Positions 38,715-47,810 of a stretch of DNA of 64,000 nucleotides are shown here, piece after piece; positions within the stretch are counted from its first letter, which is position 1; the number at the start of each line of letters is the position of its first letter. Below the pieces are notes generated by a model that saw nothing but the letters and a program-made list of their open reading frames with translations, searched no databases and had not been told where the DNA came from. Location of the stretch: positions 186,001 to 250,000 of the forward strand of contig NZ_JYNO01000001.1 of assembly GCF_000934745.1 (NCBI RefSeq), given 5' to 3'. This DNA is from Desulfonatronum thioautotrophicum. GTDB lineage: Bacteria > Desulfobacterota > Desulfovibrionia > Desulfovibrionales > Desulfonatronaceae. The position numbers and the translations under genes are program-made.

Positions 38715-38801
38715 GCTCCACGCTCTGAACGTCACGCCTGGCAAGCCAATTCTGGTGCACCACGCCCGCAACGGGTGCTGGCCGCGCAACTCGTCGCAAA
38801 G

Positions 38802-38835
38802 AGAGGTGCGGACGAAAAATCGTCCGCACCTCTTT
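38802..38835 (+). terminator. Intrinsic terminator after the four-cysteine gene
   Basis: AGAGGTGCGGACGA and TCGTCCGCACCTCT pair perfectly over 14 bp around an AAAA loop, with TTT after the stem. The M16 gene begins 49 bases later. Confidence 0.85.
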
Positions 38836-38884
38836 TCGATTTCACCCGACACCGTTTTCACCTTCACCACCCATCGAGTCCTCC

Positions 38885-41560
38885 ATGGCCCACAGTCCCG
38901 ATCCCAGCGACCATCCCGCACGTTACCCGATATCCAAACCATTACCCGAGTCCACGTCACCATTAGCGGCAATTGGCACCCGGTTGCACGTCCTGGCCAA
39001 CGGGCTGACCGTCCTGGTCCATGAGGACAACCGCTTCCCACTGGCGTCAATGCGGCTGTTCGTCCGGGCCGGATCGGTTCATGAGGCTCCGGAACAAGCC
39101 GGGATCAGCCACCTGCTGGAACACATGGTCTTCAAAGGCACCTCTCGCCGGTTGCAAGGACAAGCCGCCGCGGACATTGAGTCGTTCGGCGGGGAGCTGA
39201 ACGCGGCCACGGGATTCGACGCCACCATGTATATCGTGGACCTTCCCGCCGAACATTGGGCCACGGGCCTGGACGTCATCCAGGACATGATCTTCAATGC
39301 CTCTTTTGCCCCGGAAGAGTTGGAATCGGAGCGGCAGGTGATTCTCGCGGAAATGGATCAGGGCAATGACGACCCGCATCGACGGATTTTCAAATCCGTT
39401 CAGGAACGCCTCTGGGCTGGAACAGCCTATGCGCGGCCCATCATCGGTTACCCGGAAACGGTATGTTCCATCTCTCGGGACGATCTTTCGGCCTATGTCC
39501 GTTCCCGATATCAACCAGCGAACATGACCCTGGTCCTCTGTGGTGATGTCCGAAGTGAGGATGTCCTGAAACAGGCCGAGCTGCTCTTCGGCCACCTGAC
39601 CAACCACGGAGAGCGCCATCCGATCAACATTCAAGGCTCAAATTCCGTCCCTGGAGTGTTCTTCAATCCCGACAGTTCCTGGGAATTTCCGTCGGCTTCC
39701 CGGATTGCCGTTGAACAGGGACCCTGGCAGAAGGCGCACTTTTTCCTGGCCCTGCCCATTCCCGGCCTGCGCGACGTGCACAGCGTGGGGCTGGACGTCC
39801 TGGCCCATATGCTTGGCGGGGATCGAACCTCGTTGCTCTATCGCAGATTCAAGTACGAACTGGGGCTGGTGGACACCATTTCCGTTTCGGCAACGACCTT
39901 GGATCAGGTCGGCATGCTGTCCATTCAGGCCCAGCTGGATGCCGCCAACGTCGAGGGGCTCTGGTCCGGGGTGATTCGCGTCCTGGCAGACCTGACTCCG
40001 GAGATGTTCAGCCCGGAAGCCCTGGATCGAGCCAAGCTGAATATGGAAGACAGCCTGTTTCAAGCCAAGGAGACTCTTTCCGGGATGGCTTCGAAGCTCG
40101 GCTATTTCCAATTCCATGAGCAGAATTTCGAGGCCGAACAACTGTATCTGCACATGATCAGAACCATGGATGCGGGCCAGTTACAAGAAATCATCCAGAC
40201 CCATATTCGCCCCGAAAGGCTGGTTTGCTCCATCTTCACCCCCACACCCGAGACAACCACGGTGGAAAGCCTGCATACCGCCCTGGAGCAAATATGGCCC
40301 GACGCGACCCCAAGGTCGTCCCAAATCAGCCGCCAAACAAACTCGAGCCAGCCGGAGATTCTCCATCTGGCCCCTGGCCGGACTCTGGTCCTCTTGCCGG
40401 ACCGCTCCCTGCCCTACACGGCGCTGACCATGTGCTGGAATGGCGGGGACCTGCTGCTGCCCCCCCGGGATCAGGGTCTGTCCGAACTGACCGCACGGGT
40501 CTGGACCAAGGGAACGCGCACCAAAAATGCCGTAGCTGTTCAGGACTTTCTCGCGGACAGGGCGGCCCGGGTGGCCGCCGGCGCCGGCCTGGAACAGTTC
40601 CATCTGAGCGTTCATTTTCCGGCTCGATTCAGCCCCGAGCTCCTGGGCTTTTTTCAAGAGCTGGTTCAGGAACCGGCCTGGGCTTCCGCGGAAGTGGACC
40701 GGGCCAAACAGGAGCAGTGCGCGGCCATTGTCCGGGCCGAAGACAGCCCGGTCGGCCTGGCCCTGCGCAATACCTTCCCGTTCCTGTTTCCCAAGCACCC
40801 ATACGGGTATCAGCGTTCCGGCACACCGGAGGCAGTCACGACCTTCACCCAGACGCAAATCGTCTCCTTCTGGGACCGCCAGCAGTCTCGACCATGGGTC
40901 ATGGCCGCGTGTGGAGATCTGGACCGGGAAGCCCTCCTGGACATGGCCACGAATTTGGCCGGACAAGATGCCATAGCCGCTCCGGCACCGCGAAAGCCTC
41001 AGTGGGGCGCGGAGCGGGAACTGCTGCTTCAGCTTCAGGATCGCAATCAGTCCCATATTCTTGTGGTCTTTCCGTTGCCTGGAGTGGGCAGTGAGCAGAC
41101 ACCCGGCCTGAATCTGCTCCGGGAGGTTCTGGCGGGACAATCCGGCCTGCTTTTTCGGGAACTGCGCGATGTTCGCGGCCTGGCATATTCCGTGACCGCT
41201 TTGCTCTGGCAGGAAACCCTTGCCGGTTTTCTGGCCTTCTACATCGGAACATCTCCGGACAAGGAAGAGGCCGCGATCCAGGGCTTCCAGGACGTGGTCC
41301 GGAATCTCGCGGAGCACGGCGTTCCGGAGACGGCATTGCACCGGGCCCAAAATCTGCTCTGGGGGGACTACCAACGGGGACGGCAACGCTTGATTGCCAG
41401 AGCCCACGAAGCATCCGAAAATCTGACCCGTGGCTTCACACTGGACCACTCCCTGCAGCTGATCGAGCAGGCCAAAAACACTCCTGCAAACCAGCTCAGC
41501 ACCTTGATCCAGGAGCATCTCCACTGGGACAAGGCCTACCTGATCAAAGTCCGGCCATAA
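38885..41560 (+). CDS. M16 family metallopeptidase (insulinase type)
   Basis: The 891-residue protein joins two M16 halves. The first half has the inverted zinc motif HLLEH at residues 76-80 with the surrounding EHMVFKGTSRR, and the more distal Glu lies in the ESERQVILAEM region. The second half has the M16 fold but no HxxEH, as usual for the partner half. No signal peptide is obvious, so location is unclear; related enzymes degrade short peptides or signal remnants. Confidence 0.94.
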   Translation: MAHSPDPSDHPARYPISKPLPESTSPLAAIGTRLHVLANGLTVLVHEDNRFPLASMRLFVRAGSVHEAPEQAGISHLLEHMVFKGTSRRLQGQAAADIESFGGELNAATGFDATMYIVDLPAEHWATGLDVIQDMIFNASFAPEELESERQVILAEMDQGNDDPHRRIFKSVQERLWAGTAYARPIIGYPETVCSISRDDLSAYVRSRYQPANMTLVLCGDVRSEDVLKQAELLFGHLTNHGERHPINIQGSNSVPGVFFNPDSSWEFPSASRIAVEQGPWQKAHFFLALPIPGLRDVHSVGLDVLAHMLGGDRTSLLYRRFKYELGLVDTISVSATTLDQVGMLSIQAQLDAANVEGLWSGVIRVLADLTPEMFSPEALDRAKLNMEDSLFQAKETLSGMASKLGYFQFHEQNFEAEQLYLHMIRTMDAGQLQEIIQTHIRPERLVCSIFTPTPETTTVESLHTALEQIWPDATPRSSQISRQTNSSQPEILHLAPGRTLVLLPDRSLPYTALTMCWNGGDLLLPPRDQGLSELTARVWTKGTRTKNAVAVQDFLADRAARVAAGAGLEQFHLSVHFPARFSPELLGFFQELVQEPAWASAEVDRAKQEQCAAIVRAEDSPVGLALRNTFPFLFPKHPYGYQRSGTPEAVTTFTQTQIVSFWDRQQSRPWVMAACGDLDREALLDMATNLAGQDAIAAPAPRKPQWGAERELLLQLQDRNQSHILVVFPLPGVGSEQTPGLNLLREVLAGQSGLLFRELRDVRGLAYSVTALLWQETLAGFLAFYIGTSPDKEEAAIQGFQDVVRNLAEHGVPETALHRAQNLLWGDYQRGRQRLIARAHEASENLTRGFTLDHSLQLIEQAKNTPANQLSTLIQEHLHWDKAYLIKVRP

Positions 41561-41630
41561 CCCAAACCGTCACCGCGCTCTGCGTTCAACAAGACAACGC
41601 AACATCGGCATGCCCAAAATCGATATCGCA

Positions 41631-41690
41631 ATCGAAATCGAGATGATCGACACGCCATAAAATACCCGTAAAATGCGATCTCGATTTCGA
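41631..41690. repeat. TCGAAATCG-type palindrome, copy 2
   Basis: TCGAAATCGAGAT (41632-41644) pairs with ATCTCGATTTCGA (41678-41690) over 13 bp, with 33 bases between. It follows the M16 gene by about 70 bases, as the related palindrome follows gap. Confidence 0.6.
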
Positions 41691-41719
41691 CTCCAACACC
41701 AGGTTGACCACAAACGATC

Positions 41720-42388
41720 ATGCCCCACCGCCCGAACCCGCCCAGCCACTGCAGAAGGTGCGGAACCTGCTGCCGCAAGGGCGGTCCGGCCCTTCATCAG
41801 GCGGATCTGGCGCTTCTGCGCGACAAGAGCATCCACAGGGCAGACCTGATCACCCTGAGAGTGGGCGAACCGGTTCACGACCAGGTCAAGGGGCAAATCA
41901 TCCTCCTGGACGCCGAATGCATCAAGATTCGTTCACAGGATGAAACAGGCTGCTGCTTTCACCAACCAGCTCCCGCCCGCCAAGACATCCCCAACGGATC
42001 AACCACGCCCCCCCAAGGCCACTGCGCCATCCACGAAAACAAGCCCGTCGAATGCGCGGCCCTGAAGTGTTGGGACACCACCGACTTGGCCCTGGCAGCG
42101 GGAACGCCCCGCCTGTCCAGGCTGGAAATCCTGGGCAAAGACAATGCCATGGCCGAATTGATCCGCGACCACGAAACCCACTGCGCCGTCGCCGATCTGC
42201 TCCGCCACCTGCAAACCCCCACCCAGAAGTCCGCTGAACACCTCCGCCACGCCACAACCTACGACGCCGCGCTGCGCGACCTGCTCCAGGAAAAAGCCGC
42301 GGTCCCCGCCGACCACCTCCCCTTTCTCCTGGGCCGTCCCCTGTCCGAGGTGATCCAGAGCTTGAAAAGATGGCTGGCAATGCACTGA
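41720..42388 (+). CDS. YkgJ-type cysteine cluster protein
   Basis: The 222-residue product has an N-terminal CRRCGTCCRKGGPAL and later CCFH, CAIHENKPVECAALKCW, the cysteine pattern of the YkgJ/Zn- or Fe-cluster family. The function of this family is not established. The C-terminal half is helical with no motif. The start at 41720 (ATG in CGATCATGCCC) has no clear ribosome site; an alternative start was not found. Confidence 0.85.
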   Translation: MPHRPNPPSHCRRCGTCCRKGGPALHQADLALLRDKSIHRADLITLRVGEPVHDQVKGQIILLDAECIKIRSQDETGCCFHQPAPARQDIPNGSTTPPQGHCAIHENKPVECAALKCWDTTDLALAAGTPRLSRLEILGKDNAMAELIRDHETHCAVADLLRHLQTPTQKSAEHLRHATTYDAALRDLLQEKAAVPADHLPFLLGRPLSEVIQSLKRWLAMH

Positions 42389-42460
42389 ATTATCCGGGGT
42401 CACTATCACACCGGCAAGGTTGGGCACACAGGCACCCCCTAGGTAACCCGAAGATTTCCC

Positions 42461-42501
42461 ATAAAAAAAAGGGATTCAAGCCATCACAGCTTGAATCCCT
42501 T
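42461..42501 (-). terminator. Intrinsic terminator of tRNA-Leu
   Basis: On the minus strand AAGGGATTCAAGC pairs perfectly with GCTTGAATCCCTT over 13 bp around a seven-base loop, and eight T residues follow at once. It starts nine bases after the tRNA 3' end. Confidence 0.92.
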
Positions 42502-42509
42502 GAAATTCG

Positions 42510-42596
42510 TGGTGCCGAAGGGGAGAGTCGAACTCCCACGGGGGAACCCCCACTAGACCCTGAACCTAGCGTGTCTACCAATTCCACCACTTCGGC
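42510..42596 (-). tRNA. tRNA-Leu (anticodon CAG)
   Basis: The 87-base minus-strand gene starts GCCGAAG and ends CTTCGGC-A-CCA, so the acceptor stem is perfect and CCA is encoded. The anticodon stem CTAGG / TCTAG encloses the loop TTCAGGG, giving anticodon CAG for CUG codons. The variable arm GTGGGGGTTCCCCC is long, as in class II tRNAs, and the T-arm has GTTCGAC. Confidence 0.96.
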
Positions 42597-42608
42597 CCGA
42601 AGGAGCAG

Positions 42609-42637
42609 TCTCTACTCGCATCGGCTTCGGTTGGCAA
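42609..42637 (-). promoter_or_regulatory. Candidate promoter of tRNA-Leu
   Basis: On the minus strand TTGCCA (5 of 6 of the -35 consensus) is followed after 17 bases by TAGAGA, a poor -10. Its distance of 12 bases to the tRNA 5' end would suit a tRNA promoter. Confidence 0.35.
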
Positions 42638-42882
42638 GAGGTCAATGCAGGAAAAATGAAATTTTCCTTCCAGCTCGGCAGTCCAGCCATGACCGTTCCG
42701 CTTTGCCCAAAACCATCCTCGGAGTCATCCTCTGGCATCATCCTTGGGCACCACGTGGGGCATCATGTGGTTGAAGGGCGCGAGGGTTTCCAGTACGGTT
42801 AGCGATTTCGCCGTTTCGGCTTGCCTTCCATCCTCGGAACACGGTGAGCGACATATCTATCCGGTAGGAGAACCCCATCCTC

Positions 42883-43845
42883 ATGCAGGTCTTGCGCACC
42901 CTGGACGAAGCCCGCCAAGCTGTTTCTCAATCCTGCGTCACCATCGGCAATTTCGACGGAGTCCACATGGGCCATCAACAATTGCTGTGCCGGACGCGTC
43001 GAAAAGCCGCTTCTCTTGGTCTTGCCGGCGTGGCGGTCACGTTTGAGCCGCACCCGCTACGGGTCTTGAGCGGTTCACGAACACCCCCCTTTATCACCTT
43101 GCCGCAACAGAAGCTGGAAGCCATCGCCTCCCTACGGCTCGACTATACATTTTGTATAAACTTTACCAAGGATTTAGCCAAACTGGAGCCCGATGCATTC
43201 GTGCGGACCTATCTTTTGCAGGGTCTGGGTATGCGGGAGATGGTCATTGGCTACGATTATGCCTTTGGCCGCAACCGAAAGGGCGATTACGCCATGCTCC
43301 GGGAATTCGGCGCGCGGAACGGCTTCAACGTGGAGCAGATCGGACCGGTGATCATTGATGACGCGGTGGTCAGTTCGTCGCGAATCCGGGACATGGTCCA
43401 GGCTGGGCTGGTGTGGGAGGTCCGGCCGTTACTGGGTCGATTCTACCGGGTGGAAGGCCAAGTGGTTTCCGGGCGCAACCGCGGTGGTCGCTTGCTGGGC
43501 TTTCCCACGGCCAATTTGTGCCTGCAAGACGAACTGTTCCCCAAGACCGGGGTCTATGCGGTCTGGGCCGAATCCGAAGCACGGACCTATCCGGCCGTGG
43601 CCAACATTGGCTTCAATCCCACCTTTGGCAACGACGTGCTCTCCGTGGAGGTGCATATCCTGGATTTCAACCAGGATATCTATGGACGTCATGTCCGTAT
43701 CCATTTTGTGCAACGCCTGCGGAGCGAGCAAAAGTTTTCCGGGCTGGACGCCCTGATCGCCAGAATCCACGAGGACATTCTTCTTGCCCGACGCATCCTC
43801 GGTTCGTCTGAGGCACATCTTGTCGAAGCCCGGCAGTGCGTCTGA
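42883..43845 (+). CDS. ribF: Bifunctional riboflavin kinase/FAD synthetase
   Basis: The 320-residue protein makes FMN from riboflavin and then FAD. The N-terminal FAD synthetase half has TIGNFDGVHMGHQQLL and the GYDYAFGRNRKGD segment; the C-terminal kinase half has NRGGRLLGFPTANL with the phosphate-binding residues. I see no FMN riboswitch upstream. The region between the tRNA and this gene (about 280 bp) shows no gene. Confidence 0.96.
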   Translation: MQVLRTLDEARQAVSQSCVTIGNFDGVHMGHQQLLCRTRRKAASLGLAGVAVTFEPHPLRVLSGSRTPPFITLPQQKLEAIASLRLDYTFCINFTKDLAKLEPDAFVRTYLLQGLGMREMVIGYDYAFGRNRKGDYAMLREFGARNGFNVEQIGPVIIDDAVVSSSRIRDMVQAGLVWEVRPLLGRFYRVEGQVVSGRNRGGRLLGFPTANLCLQDELFPKTGVYAVWAESEARTYPAVANIGFNPTFGNDVLSVEVHILDFNQDIYGRHVRIHFVQRLRSEQKFSGLDALIARIHEDILLARRILGSSEAHLVEARQCV

Positions 43846-43891
43846 AGTCCATTCACGAAGCCTTGAATTCATGACCTCCCAATGCTTGATC

Positions 43892-45328
43892 TCACTTTGC
43901 GGACCATAAATATCGCCGGCCCTTGAGCGTGACCCAGCCCAGGGGCAACCCCCGCCAGTACAGCCCGATCCGCCCGCCGACACCTGCTCCGGTCGCCCCC
44001 TTGGCGCACTGCAGGCCTGCAGTGGCACCGGAAGGCAGGGCCAGGCTCTGGCCTTGCATCAATCTTTGCAAATCGGAAACATCATCCAAATGCACGCCAC
44101 GCCCCGGAACATACTCCGGCAGCAGTAACCGCATCCGGGGATGAAGTCGCAGGACCCCGCCTCCCATCCGCCCAAGCTCAATGCCTTGCCAGCCCAATCG
44201 CAACGGCAGGGCCAGACCGCGACCACGAGAAAGGGCCGGTTCGGGCAGAAAGATCACCCGTCCGCCAAAATCTCTGACTTCTCCAGGCGGGAGTCGCTCC
44301 CATGCGGCACCCCGCGGACCAGGACATGTTTGCGGGTCAATGACGATACCGGGCGTATCGCCACATTCTCCGGCGTTTTCTCCGCGACGTTTTCGGCTGC
44401 CCCGAGCTTGCGGATATTGAATCGGCCCGGCCTTTTTCTGCGTTGCAACGACATGCTGTTTGGAGCCGACCTGATCAACTTCCAAGTGCGTGTTTTTTGA
44501 TGGTCCCGGGGATGTCAACATGGCGTAAAAAAAACCTTGTCCTTCGCCGGCCTCTGTCCGGATCTGCAACCATCCATGGCTGGATGCATCAATGGATTCG
44601 TCTTGGCTCCGGGACTGATCGAAACCAGGCAGGGAAGGGAGCTGGGCGGTTGCCAAGCCAAGTTCTTCGATGGCCCACTGGATTTGCTCCCTGTTCTCCC
44701 CAGGGTTCGTGGTGCAGGTGGAGTAGAGCAGGCTGCCGCCCGGGGCCAGGAGCGCAGCTGCCTTGCGCAACAGGTTCCGTTGCAGGGTGATCAACGGTCC
44801 CAGCTTGTGCTCCGGCCACATCTCCCGAACACGCGGGTTGCGTTCCACGGTTCCCCAGCCGCTGCATGGGGGATCCAGCTGGATATGGGAAAACCATGCT
44901 TCAGACAGAGGCAATTCCTGTCCCGGATGTCCGCAGGTGACCACCTGGGCCAGGTTCAGGACAGCCAGATTCTGCCGCAACGTCGCCAACCTGCGAGGAT
45001 TGGGCTCATTGGCCAGGACCATGCCCGTCGATCCCACGAGTTGAGCCAGCAGCCCTGTCTTGCTGCCCGGGCTCGCGCACATGTCCAGCACCACCCCGCC
45101 GCGCGGCGGTTGCAGCAGCAAGGGGGCCAGCATGGAAGAACGGTCCTGAATGTAGATCAAGCCAAAGGCCGCGGCCATGGAGGCACCCAGCGGCGTGGGT
45201 TCCTCCAGCAATTGCCGGGCCAGCGGATGAAACGGTTCGGGCGTGAAAACATGGCCTTCGGCCCGAAGCAGGGCTTCCACCAGACCGACATGTTCAGGCT
45301 CACAAACAAGACGAAAACTTCTGGGCAT
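43892..45328 (-). CDS. RsmB/NOP2/YebU-type rRNA or tRNA (cytosine-5)-methyltransferase
   Basis: The 478-residue protein has the AdoMet-binding motif VVLDMCASPGSKTG and both catalytic cysteines, in DPPCSGWG and STCTTNP. A C-terminal PUA-like domain probably helps bind RNA. It resembles RsmF/YebU more than RsmB since it lacks an N-terminal NusB domain; the exact target is unknown. The start at 45328 has GGAGGGGAG upstream, and the open frame to 45421 is not used. Confidence 0.93.
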   Translation of the reverse strand: MPRSFRLVCEPEHVGLVEALLRAEGHVFTPEPFHPLARQLLEEPTPLGASMAAAFGLIYIQDRSSMLAPLLLQPPRGGVVLDMCASPGSKTGLLAQLVGSTGMVLANEPNPRRLATLRQNLAVLNLAQVVTCGHPGQELPLSEAWFSHIQLDPPCSGWGTVERNPRVREMWPEHKLGPLITLQRNLLRKAAALLAPGGSLLYSTCTTNPGENREQIQWAIEELGLATAQLPSLPGFDQSRSQDESIDASSHGWLQIRTEAGEGQGFFYAMLTSPGPSKNTHLEVDQVGSKQHVVATQKKAGPIQYPQARGSRKRRGENAGECGDTPGIVIDPQTCPGPRGAAWERLPPGEVRDFGGRVIFLPEPALSRGRGLALPLRLGWQGIELGRMGGGVLRLHPRMRLLLPEYVPGRGVHLDDVSDLQRLMQGQSLALPSGATAGLQCAKGATGAGVGGRIGLYWRGLPLGWVTLKGRRYLWSAK

Positions 45329-45422
45329 ATCGCGCTCCCCTCCGCGCAAGCCTTGCGATCTTCCTTCCAAAGGCCAAAGCCGGGCAGGAGTCAGGTCTCC
45401 GGAAACATTGCGGGAAAACAAT

Positions 45423-45451
45423 TTGCGTTGGTGATGGAAAGTGTCTAAAAT
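45423..45451 (+). promoter_or_regulatory. Candidate sigma-70 promoter for the unknown gene at 45488
   Basis: TTGCGT (45423-45428) and TAAAAT (45446-45451) are 17 bases apart. The -10 matches 5 of 6, the -35 only 3 of 6. It lies 37 bases before the TTG start. Confidence 0.4.
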
Positions 45452-45487
45452 AGTTTTTTTTACCCCGCAACAGGGTGGTATTTTCCG

Positions 45488-46060
45488 TTGAACGTACCCT
45501 CAACCGTATCCAGCGAACCGGCAACTCGCTTCCATGGCGCCCCCAGCAGCACTTCCACCGCGTCGACACCAGCGCGCGACGCTTCTTCCGCAGACCACTT
45601 GACCGCGTCCTTGTTCGCCGCCCTGTTCCGGGCCCTGGCACACTGCCCTGAAATGCATCACGCCACAGTGCTTGCTCCCCTGGAATCACGGCTTGGCCAG
45701 GTAGTTCACGGCCTGCACGAAAAGTTTGCAATGCTGCTGGCCCCCGCATGCTCCGAACAGGACACGATCCAGGGGCTGTGGTTGCTGTACCTCACAATGC
45801 GCTTTCACGACCAGGACGGCCCGGAGATGTGGATTGGACCGGACCTTTTCAGCGACGCCGCCGAAGCCCATAGTGAACCTCACCTGCGAATTCACGGACT
45901 CCAGACAGCCGACGCAGGACCAGCGCATACCCTTGCCGATCTGCGGGAGAGCCTGGAAATTCTGGCCCGCAGCATTCGCGATTCCGCACGGGTGGCATTG
46001 TATTCAACCGGCCCCCAGCAACTCGTCGCGGTGCTGGAGGATGAAGCCTGTCCCAGATAA
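45488..46060 (+). CDS. Uncharacterised protein
   Basis: I do not recognise this 190-residue product. The first 35 residues are Ser/Thr/Ala-rich with no signal peptide. The rest is alpha-helical with Cys53 and Cys88 and no catalytic motif. The TTG start at 45488 is the only one that keeps the whole frame; the next ATG falls near residue 55. It lies 53 bases before an exported-repeat protein and may be cotranscribed with it. Confidence 0.55.
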   Translation: MNVPSTVSSEPATRFHGAPSSTSTASTPARDASSADHLTASLFAALFRALAHCPEMHHATVLAPLESRLGQVVHGLHEKFAMLLAPACSEQDTIQGLWLLYLTMRFHDQDGPEMWIGPDLFSDAAEAHSEPHLRIHGLQTADAGPAHTLADLRESLEILARSIRDSARVALYSTGPQQLVAVLEDEACPR

Positions 46061-46113
46061 CCCACCATACCTTACTGCTTTCGTTTTTCGCCAATATCCA
46101 AGGAGACCCCTTC

Positions 46114-47799
46114 ATGCGTCATTTCTTTTCGTATGTGCTCATGGCCGTTGCTTTGTTCACCTGCGCGGCTCTGCCACAAGCAGCCAAGGCGGAGGAAACA
46201 CCGAAACGGTTTGCCGTACTGCCCTTTGCCGTTTACGGCCCGGATCAATACGCCTACCTGGGCCAAGGCGTGCAAACCATGCTCACCTCCCGCCTGAAAT
46301 GGGCGGGCCGCTTTGAAGACGTGGATCGGCCCGTCATTTCCCAGGTCGTGCCCACCACCCCGGACACTCCGGAAAAGGCCCAGGCAGCGTTGACCGCCCT
46401 GGATGTGGACTTCCTCATCTACGGCAGCGTGACCATTCTTGGAGACCAGGCCAGCCTTGACGCTAATGTTTTGGACGCTCTGGGCAACGATTTTCCCCAC
46501 TCGACCCAGGTGCCCCTGAATGACCTGATACCGGCCCTGGAGGGCGTGGCCCGCTCGATCAATGCCCAGGTATTTGGCAGACAACAGGACCAGGTGACCC
46601 AAGCACAGGCCCAGGCACAACCGCCCCGAGCAACTGGACCGGCCCACCCGGACCTGATCGTCAATGAGCACGGGCTTGGCGGTGCGCCCTACTACCTGAA
46701 CCCGGAGATTCTCTACGCCGGTTCGGCTGACGCTCCTGGACGCTGGCGCAGCCAGGCACTGCCTTTTTCTTCCTTGGGAATGGTCGTTGGGGATGCCGAC
46801 GGCAACGGCTCCAATGAGATCTTCATTTTAACGGACAACAAGGTCTTGGCGTTTCATGTGCAGGACAATAGGCTGATGCCCTTGGGCGAATATGCCGCCC
46901 CGGCCCGGATGCAGAGTCTGAACATCAATCTGATGGACATCACCGGCGATGGATTCAAGGAAATCATCGTCTCGGCAATCCTGGAGGAGACGCCGCGTTC
47001 ATTTATCCTGAACTTCATTGACCGCCGCTTCGTCCTGCTCGAAGACCGCATTCCCCTCTACCTCAACGTGGTTCGCATCCCTCCGGAATTCCGGCCCACC
47101 TTGGTCGGTCAGCGCAAAGGCCGCAACCGGCTCTTCGATGCCGGCGTTCACGAGGTGATGCGCATGGGCGGCACCCTGGAGCTGGGTACGCCCCTCAATT
47201 TGCCGCGGGAAGCAAACGTCTTCAATTTTACCTTTTTACCCCAGGAGAACGACTTCAAGGTTGTCGTGGCCGACCATCGGGACAATTTACGGGTCTTTTC
47301 CGCGAACAACACCTTTCAGGCGGTCACCGAGGAGTCCTATGCCGGCTCCGCGCTCGGCCTGGAGGTGGACGAGACCCTGCCAGGACTGAGCCAAGTTCAT
47401 GATGACGAGTTGACCAGCTACTACTACATCCCCTCCCGGCTGATCCCGGTGCGACTGAACAGGGATCAGCCCTGGAATCTGCTGGTCAATCGGAACATCT
47501 CCCTTTCGGCCCAGTTTTTCGCCCGGTACCGGTACTTCCCCCAGGGCGAAATCCATGCGCTGTTCTGGGATGGCATCAACTTGAACATCAACTGGAAAAC
47601 CCGGCGTATTCGCGGAACGGTCATTGACTACGGCCTAGCTGATGTCATGAACGATGGACGCACGCAACTTTTCGTGCTGGTGAACACGCACCCCGGCGTG
47701 ACCGGCTTTACCCAGCGGCGCACTGTGGTACTGACCTACGCCCTGGACCTGGACAGCCTGCCGGATGAAGGGACGACCTTGGATATCGGTTTGGAATAG
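46114..47799 (+). CDS. Exported FG-GAP/VCBS-repeat protein
   Basis: The 561-residue protein has a signal peptide (about residues 5-22, cleavage near AKA). A short TolB-N/FlgO-like alpha-beta domain follows (FAVLPFAVYGPDQYAYLGQGVQ, DVDFLIYGSVT). Then come propeller-type repeats with calcium-like loops DADGNGSNEI, DITGDGFKEI and DVMNDGRTQL. Such proteins are often cell-surface or periplasmic assembly factors. Function is unknown. Confidence 0.85.
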   Translation: MRHFFSYVLMAVALFTCAALPQAAKAEETPKRFAVLPFAVYGPDQYAYLGQGVQTMLTSRLKWAGRFEDVDRPVISQVVPTTPDTPEKAQAALTALDVDFLIYGSVTILGDQASLDANVLDALGNDFPHSTQVPLNDLIPALEGVARSINAQVFGRQQDQVTQAQAQAQPPRATGPAHPDLIVNEHGLGGAPYYLNPEILYAGSADAPGRWRSQALPFSSLGMVVGDADGNGSNEIFILTDNKVLAFHVQDNRLMPLGEYAAPARMQSLNINLMDITGDGFKEIIVSAILEETPRSFILNFIDRRFVLLEDRIPLYLNVVRIPPEFRPTLVGQRKGRNRLFDAGVHEVMRMGGTLELGTPLNLPREANVFNFTFLPQENDFKVVVADHRDNLRVFSANNTFQAVTEESYAGSALGLEVDETLPGLSQVHDDELTSYYYIPSRLIPVRLNRDQPWNLLVNRNISLSAQFFARYRYFPQGEIHALFWDGINLNINWKTRRIRGTVIDYGLADVMNDGRTQLFVLVNTHPGVTGFTQRRTVVLTYALDLDSLPDEGTTLDIGLE

Positions 47800-47810
47800 C
47801 TCTGGTCACC

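Noticed and set aside
42600-42882. FMN riboswitch upstream of ribF
   Set aside because: I could not find the conserved RFN-element strings or a suitable stem set.
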